From Methylobacterium crusticola (GTDB lineage: Bacteria; Pseudomonadota; Alphaproteobacteria; Rhizobiales; Beijerinckiaceae), in assembly GCF_003574465.1 (NCBI RefSeq), contig NZ_QOWC01000007.1, positions 26,784 to 90,783 on the forward strand: DNA of 64,000 nt. Reading direction: 5' to 3'. Within the stretch, counting starts at the first letter, position 1. The number at the start of each line of letters is the position of its first letter. The notes beneath the pieces were generated by a model that saw only the letters and a list, made by a program, of their open reading frames with translations, was not told the DNA's origin and made no database searches. Position numbers and translations under genes: made by a program. This document shows, in pieces, positions 60,162 through 64,000 of this stretch.

Positions 60162-61625
60162 GTGATCGTTCGCCAACTTGCCGCTCCTTCGCCAGGTCCG
60201 AATCCCGGCGCGCGCGAGGCCGGTCTGCCCAAGGCCAGGACCGATGCGGCGACGCGGCCGGTCCGCCCGAACCAGGTGCTCGCCATCGTCTGCGTCGGCA
60301 TCGTGCTGGCCAATCTCGACCTGTTCATCGTCAATGTCGCGCTACCCGATATCGGCCGGGATTTCGTCGATGCCGGTCTCGAGGGTCTGTCCTGGATCCT
60401 GAACGGGTACGCCATCGTCTACGCGGCGCTCCTCGTCTTCTTCGGTCGGCTCGCCGAGCGCTACCGACGCGACGTCAGCTTCCTGGTCGGGGTGGCGCTG
60501 TTCACGGCGGCGTCGGCCGCCTGTGCCGCGGCCACGAGCGTCGAGATGTTGGTCGCATTCCGGGTGATCCAGGCCGCCGGCGCGGCGCTGATGACGCCCA
60601 CCTCCCTCGGCCTCCTCCTGGCGACGTTTCCGCCCGATCAGCGCGGCCATGCCGTCCGGACCTGGACCGCCATCGGGGGCTTTGCGGCCGCGCTCGGGCC
60701 GGTCGTCGGAGGGTTCCTCGTCGCCTGGAGCTGGCGCTGGATCTTCCTCGTCAACGTACCGATCGGCATGGTGGCGCTCGCGGTCGGGCTCTGGAAGCTT
60801 CCCCGCATCCCCGGCCACGCGATCCGCAGACCCGACGCGTGGGGGGCGATCCTCATCACGCTCGGCGTCGGGGCCTTGACCTACGGGATCATGAAAACGG
60901 CCGATTGGGGCTGGGCATCGGGCAGGACCGCGTTCGCGATCGGGGCCGCGGCGCTGTTGCTCGCGCTCTTCGTCGTCGATTGCCTGCGGGCCAAGAACCC
61001 CTTCATCGACCCGTCGCTGTTCCGCATCCGGCCGTTCACGGGCGCGGCGCTGATCCTCGCGCCGTATTCCGTGGCGTTCGGCGCCATGCTGCTGTCGATC
61101 GCGTTGTGGCTGCAGGACGGCTGGGGCTGGTCCGGGCTCAAGGCCGGGCTCGCGATCGCGCCTGGCCCGTTCCTCGTGCCTGTGACGTCGCTTCTCCTCG
61201 CGGGGCGCCTGATCGCGCGCATCGGCCCTGCATCCGTGGTGGCGCTCGGGACCGGCCTGTTCTCGGCCGGGATGGTCTGGTGGGCGGTCGTGCCTGGTCT
61301 CGAACCGAGCATGCCGGTCGCGATCACCGGCATGGTGTTCCTCGGCGTCGGTGTCGGGCTCACCTTCCCGACCCTCATGGGGGCCGGCACGGCTGCCCTG
61401 CCGGCCTCCTCGCTGGCGACGGGCTCCGGCATCCTCAACATGATCCGGCAGACGGCGCTCGCGCTCGGGGTCGCACTGTTCGTCGCCGTCCTCGGCGCCC
61501 CCGAGACGCCGCTCGGAAAGCTGGCCGCGTACGAACGCGCTTGGTGGCTGACTGCCGGGCTGACGCTGCTCTCGCTCGTGCCGCTGGCCCTGCTGAGGCG
61601 ACCGCGGCCTGCGGGGAATCCGTGA
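60162..61625 (+). CDS. MFS multidrug exporter, EmrB/QacA (DHA2) type
   Basis: This 487-residue protein has fourteen predicted segments. After a 35-residue polar N-terminus comes LANLDLFIVNVALPDIGRDF (the DHA2 motif D1), then FGRLAERYRRD (motif A) and AIGGFAAALGPVVGGFLV (motif C of exporters). It would expel drugs or toxic metabolites by proton antiport. The GTG start follows TTGGAGG. It is likely controlled by the adjacent Rrf2 protein. A hairpin lies 16 bp after the stop. Confidence 0.92.
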   Translation: MIVRQLAAPSPGPNPGAREAGLPKARTDAATRPVRPNQVLAIVCVGIVLANLDLFIVNVALPDIGRDFVDAGLEGLSWILNGYAIVYAALLVFFGRLAERYRRDVSFLVGVALFTAASAACAAATSVEMLVAFRVIQAAGAALMTPTSLGLLLATFPPDQRGHAVRTWTAIGGFAAALGPVVGGFLVAWSWRWIFLVNVPIGMVALAVGLWKLPRIPGHAIRRPDAWGAILITLGVGALTYGIMKTADWGWASGRTAFAIGAAALLLALFVVDCLRAKNPFIDPSLFRIRPFTGAALILAPYSVAFGAMLLSIALWLQDGWGWSGLKAGLAIAPGPFLVPVTSLLLAGRLIARIGPASVVALGTGLFSAGMVWWAVVPGLEPSMPVAITGMVFLGVGVGLTFPTLMGAGTAALPASSLATGSGILNMIRQTALALGVALFVAVLGAPETPLGKLAAYERAWWLTAGLTLLSLVPLALLRRPRPAGNP

Positions 61626-61641
61626 AGGCAGCGGGCGCGTG

Positions 61642-61660
61642 CGCGGGCTACAAGCCCGCG
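61642..61660 (+). terminator. Hairpin after the exporter gene
   Basis: CGCGGGCT, loop ACA, AGCCCGCG is a perfect 8-bp stem starting 16 bp past the stop. No T-run follows. Confidence 0.45.
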
Positions 61661-62040
61661 GCCCCGTTGCAGGCGGGATTGCCCCTGATCGGATCCTGCT
61701 GGCGGACGCTCACGCGCTGACTGGCCGATCCCGGATGCCCGAAGCGCTTGCGCCAGCGTCCGTTTCGGCTGGCCCACTACGACGGGCTTCACCCCCGCGG
61801 CGCTTCGGGTTGCCGCGTCCCGCGCGAGTTCATCGCCCGATCAACTCAGGAGAGCCTGTCCGGTCTTTGAGGAGCAGCTACAGTCGCCGCGCTGAAGCGA
61901 CCGCACCGTCGATTTGCGTGCCTGCGGGCAAGGACAGGTATTATAATCCATGATCTACATCTAATCTGTCGGTAATCTCAGATTTATCTCATATGAATAT
62001 GATGCGAGCCATCTGGTATTGGCAGTCGACAAGACAACCC
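61661..62040. other. AT-rich promoter-bearing gap
   Basis: No gene is apparent. The segment 61930-62040 is strikingly AT-rich for this genome and contains a perfect TATAAT at 61942-61947, without a well-spaced -35 partner. It may hold a second promoter for the phosphatase gene with a leader of about 200 nt. Confidence 0.45.
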
Positions 62041-62069
62041 CTGTCATTGCTCCGTCATCAAACCGTCTT
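62041..62069 (+). promoter_or_regulatory. Pho box (PhoB-binding direct repeats)
   Basis: CTGTCAT (62041), CCGTCAT (62052) and CCGTCTT (62063) recur with an exact 11-bp period. This is the arrangement of the PhoB box, whose consensus is two CTGTCAT units 11 bp apart. It lies 94-122 bp before the start of the phosphatase gene, which should be induced under phosphate starvation. Confidence 0.75.
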
Positions 62070-62162
62070 CGCTCCCGGCCGAGAGAGTGTTGCTGCGCAG
62101 TTTCCCGTCCGTCTTCCGGCGACGGCGGGTCGCGCTGCGGTCGAAGCTGGGAGGCACAACCC

Positions 62163-64000
62163 ATGGTTCAAGGCGTTTCCGCCGCGGGCACGGCGAGCCC
62201 GATCAAGAACGTCATCGTCATGATCGCGGACGGTGCCGGGGCAAACACCCTCGAGGCAACCCGGCTCTACCTGAACGGCCTGGCCGCCAACGATCCCCGC
62301 CGCGGGTCGGGCGGCGCCCAGGGTCTCGTCGCGGACGGGCCTGGCTTCCTGGCGACCGCGCAATCCGTCTACCCGCTGTCGACGCGGACCACGCCGGTGG
62401 CTGGTCTCGCCGGCCTCGTCCAGGACCCGAACACCGTCTACGACCCGGCCAGGAACTACGACGCCGACCCCGTGGCGGGCACCAACAGCGCCGGCTACCA
62501 GAGAGCGTTCGACGGTTACGAGTGGAACCGCGCCACTGCGCCGGACTCGGCCAATACCGCCAGCACACTCACCAACGGCGAGAAGAGCTACAACAACGCC
62601 GTCAACGTCGACGGCAGCGGCCTGACCGAGACCACCTTGGCCGAGGTCGCCAAGTCCCTCGGCAAGGCGACGGGCGTGGTCTCGACGGTGCAGTTCAGTG
62701 ATGCGACGCCCGCCGCGACCGGCGGCGCGCACAACGTCGCGCGCGCGAACGCCAACCAGATCGCCCAGGAGATGTTCGAGCACGGCATCCTCGACGTGAT
62801 CGCCGGGACGGGCAACCCGGACTACAACGACGACGGCCAGCGGACCACGACGTCGAACTACCAGTGGATCGGTTCGGATCTCTGGGGGGCGCTGAAGAAC
62901 GACACGTTCCGCTCGGACGACGGCCAGAGCTGGACGCTGCTGCAGGATCGCGCGGCCATTCAGGCCGCGGCGACGGGGACTCCGACGAGCGAGCGGCTCG
63001 CGATGGTCCCTCAGGCGTTCACGGGCACCAACTACTACCGGTCGGGCGCGGCACCCGCCGGGGCGACCGAGATCCCGTTCAGCGTGCCGCGCCTGAACAG
63101 CTCGCCGACCCTGTCGGAACTGTCCCTCGCCGCGCTCAACAGGCTCAATACCGATCCCGACGGTCTCTACGTCTCGATCGAGGGCGGCGCGGTCGACCGT
63201 GCCATGCACGGCAACAATTTCGGCCGGATGATCGAGGAGTACGTCGACTTCAACGATGCGGTGAAGTCCGTGGTCGACTGGGTAAACTCACCCGACAGCC
63301 GGGCGACGTTGGATGACACTCTGATCATCGTGACGGCCGACCACGACCATCTGTTGTTCGGGCCGGAAGGGGCGACAATCCCCTACCAGCCGGTACAGCC
63401 GGACCGGAACGGCGACGGCGTACCAGAGTACAAGTGGTTCGGTAACGGGCACTCGAACCAGATCGTGCCCCTGCTCGCCACGGGCGCGAACGCGTCGACG
63501 CTCCTCACCCTGGCGGACGATCAGGATGTGGTCCGGAACGCACAGGGACAGGTGGTCGCCGGCACTGGGCGGCGCTTCACCGATCAGGCCGAGGTCGGTC
63601 AGTTCCTGCTCGATCAGGAACGCCTGAGCGTCACTCAGGTGAATGAGCAGAACAACAGTGTCACGGGGAGCGCGGCGGGCGAATTGCTGCGCGGACTCGG
63701 CGGGGACGACACGATCGACGGCGGCGCCGGCGACGACGTGCTCTTTGGCGACCTCGGCAACGATCGCGTGGACGGGGGCCAGGGTAACGATCAGGTACGG
63801 GGCTGGTTCGGCAACGATGTCCTCTCCGGAGGCGCCGGTGACGATCAGGTCTTCGGCGAGGAGGACGACGACCTTCTCGGCGGCGGCAGCGGCAGCGATT
63901 ACATCAGCGGCGGGAGCGGCAACGACTCCCTGTACGGTGACGAGGGCAACGACGCCCTGTACGGCAACTCCGGCAACGACGTCCTGTTCGGGGGCGCCGG
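62163..64000 (+). CDS. Alkaline phosphatase with C-terminal RTX repeats (cut by window end)
   Basis: The 612 residues visible contain a PhoA-type alkaline phosphatase: metal-binding VMIADGAGANT (~19-29), the nucleophile Ser129 in DSANTASTLTNG, FSDATPAATGGAH, the metal site SIEGGAVDRAMHGNN and TADHDHLLFG. From residue ~511 a glycine-aspartate array of RTX nonapeptides begins (GGAGDDVLF, GGQGNDQV, GGSGNDSLY and others, about eleven units) and runs off the window. There is no N-terminal signal peptide, as expected for type I secretion with calcium-bound RTX repeats. GGGAGG precedes the ATG. The upstream Pho box indicates phosphate control. Confidence 0.92.
   Translation, partial: MVQGVSAAGTASPIKNVIVMIADGAGANTLEATRLYLNGLAANDPRRGSGGAQGLVADGPGFLATAQSVYPLSTRTTPVAGLAGLVQDPNTVYDPARNYDADPVAGTNSAGYQRAFDGYEWNRATAPDSANTASTLTNGEKSYNNAVNVDGSGLTETTLAEVAKSLGKATGVVSTVQFSDATPAATGGAHNVARANANQIAQEMFEHGILDVIAGTGNPDYNDDGQRTTTSNYQWIGSDLWGALKNDTFRSDDGQSWTLLQDRAAIQAAATGTPTSERLAMVPQAFTGTNYYRSGAAPAGATEIPFSVPRLNSSPTLSELSLAALNRLNTDPDGLYVSIEGGAVDRAMHGNNFGRMIEEYVDFNDAVKSVVDWVNSPDSRATLDDTLIIVTADHDHLLFGPEGATIPYQPVQPDRNGDGVPEYKWFGNGHSNQIVPLLATGANASTLLTLADDQDVVRNAQGQVVAGTGRRFTDQAEVGQFLLDQERLSVTQVNEQNNSVTGSAAGELLRGLGGDDTIDGGAGDDVLFGDLGNDRVDGGQGNDQVRGWFGNDVLSGGAGDDQVFGEEDDDLLGGGSGSDYISGGSGNDSLYGDEGNDALYGNSGNDVLFGGA

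Noticed and set aside
1..64000. CRISPR arrays, tRNA or rRNA genes, insertion sequences
   Set aside because: I looked for regularly spaced repeats, cloverleaf-type ends and transposase motifs and found none; the tandem repeats present lack spacers of CRISPR size.

Overview
This window is very GC-rich, densely coded DNA from what looks like a Methylobacterium-type alphaproteobacterium (Hyphomicrobiales). The basis is the codon usage, the gene families (YdeP-type molybdo-oxidoreductase, HWE histidine kinase, many LivJHMGF-type and FCD/GntR genes) and a ~106-bp dispersed palindromic repeat of the kind I associate with this group. The genus is an inference. I saw no rRNA, tRNA, CRISPR array or insertion sequence.

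Layout. 95-4987 is a tight three-gene operon: a DUF559/Vsr-like nuclease, a small winged-helix-like protein, and a double-ATPase protein (AAA/STAND-like N-terminus plus HerA-like C-terminus). It is the best candidate here for an undescribed DNA-targeting or defence system. 5015-16600 is a mixed housekeeping and accessory stretch: sugar-nucleotide epimerase, rsgA, YdeP-like oxidoreductase, a membrane-bound spermidine-synthase-like protein and a run of very small exported or membrane proteins. Two copies of the dispersed repeat lie here, each supplying the stop codon of the gene next to it.

16829-33719 is a catabolic island. An unusual regulator made of two GntR-FCD units fused head to tail faces a leftward operon (quinone oxidoreductase, thioesterase, two acyl-CoA dehydrogenases, crotonase). 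Divergent from that operon runs a rightward one (acyl-CoA ligase, ABC importer SBP-LivH-LivM-LivG-LivF, SDR, GldA-like dehydrogenase, split transketolase). Together they look like uptake, CoA activation, partial beta-oxidation and a carbohydrate-type C2/C3 transfer for an unidentified substrate.

33886-44203 holds single genes: a DUF805 protein, a TetR regulator divergent from a Tat-exported hydrolase with paired operator-like repeats between them, an EamA transporter, a methyltransferase, a MOSC-ferredoxin-reductase-ferredoxin fusion, an alpha-hydroxy-acid oxidase and two orphan solute-binding proteins. 44277-50202 contains a BrkB-like membrane protein and a sensory cluster of two complex histidine kinases, an Rcp1-like receiver and an HWE kinase. 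50710-57811 carries an AI-2E-type permease, an exported M14-like deacylase, a patatin coupled to a GntP-type permease, and a membrane alpha/beta hydrolase.

57812-59675 is a decayed zone with a GntR pseudogene, tandem repeats and a 28-residue membrane peptide. An Rrf2 regulator with an EmrB/QacA-type exporter follows, with matching operator-like sites. The window ends inside a PhoA-type alkaline phosphatase with RTX repeats, preceded by a well-formed Pho box.
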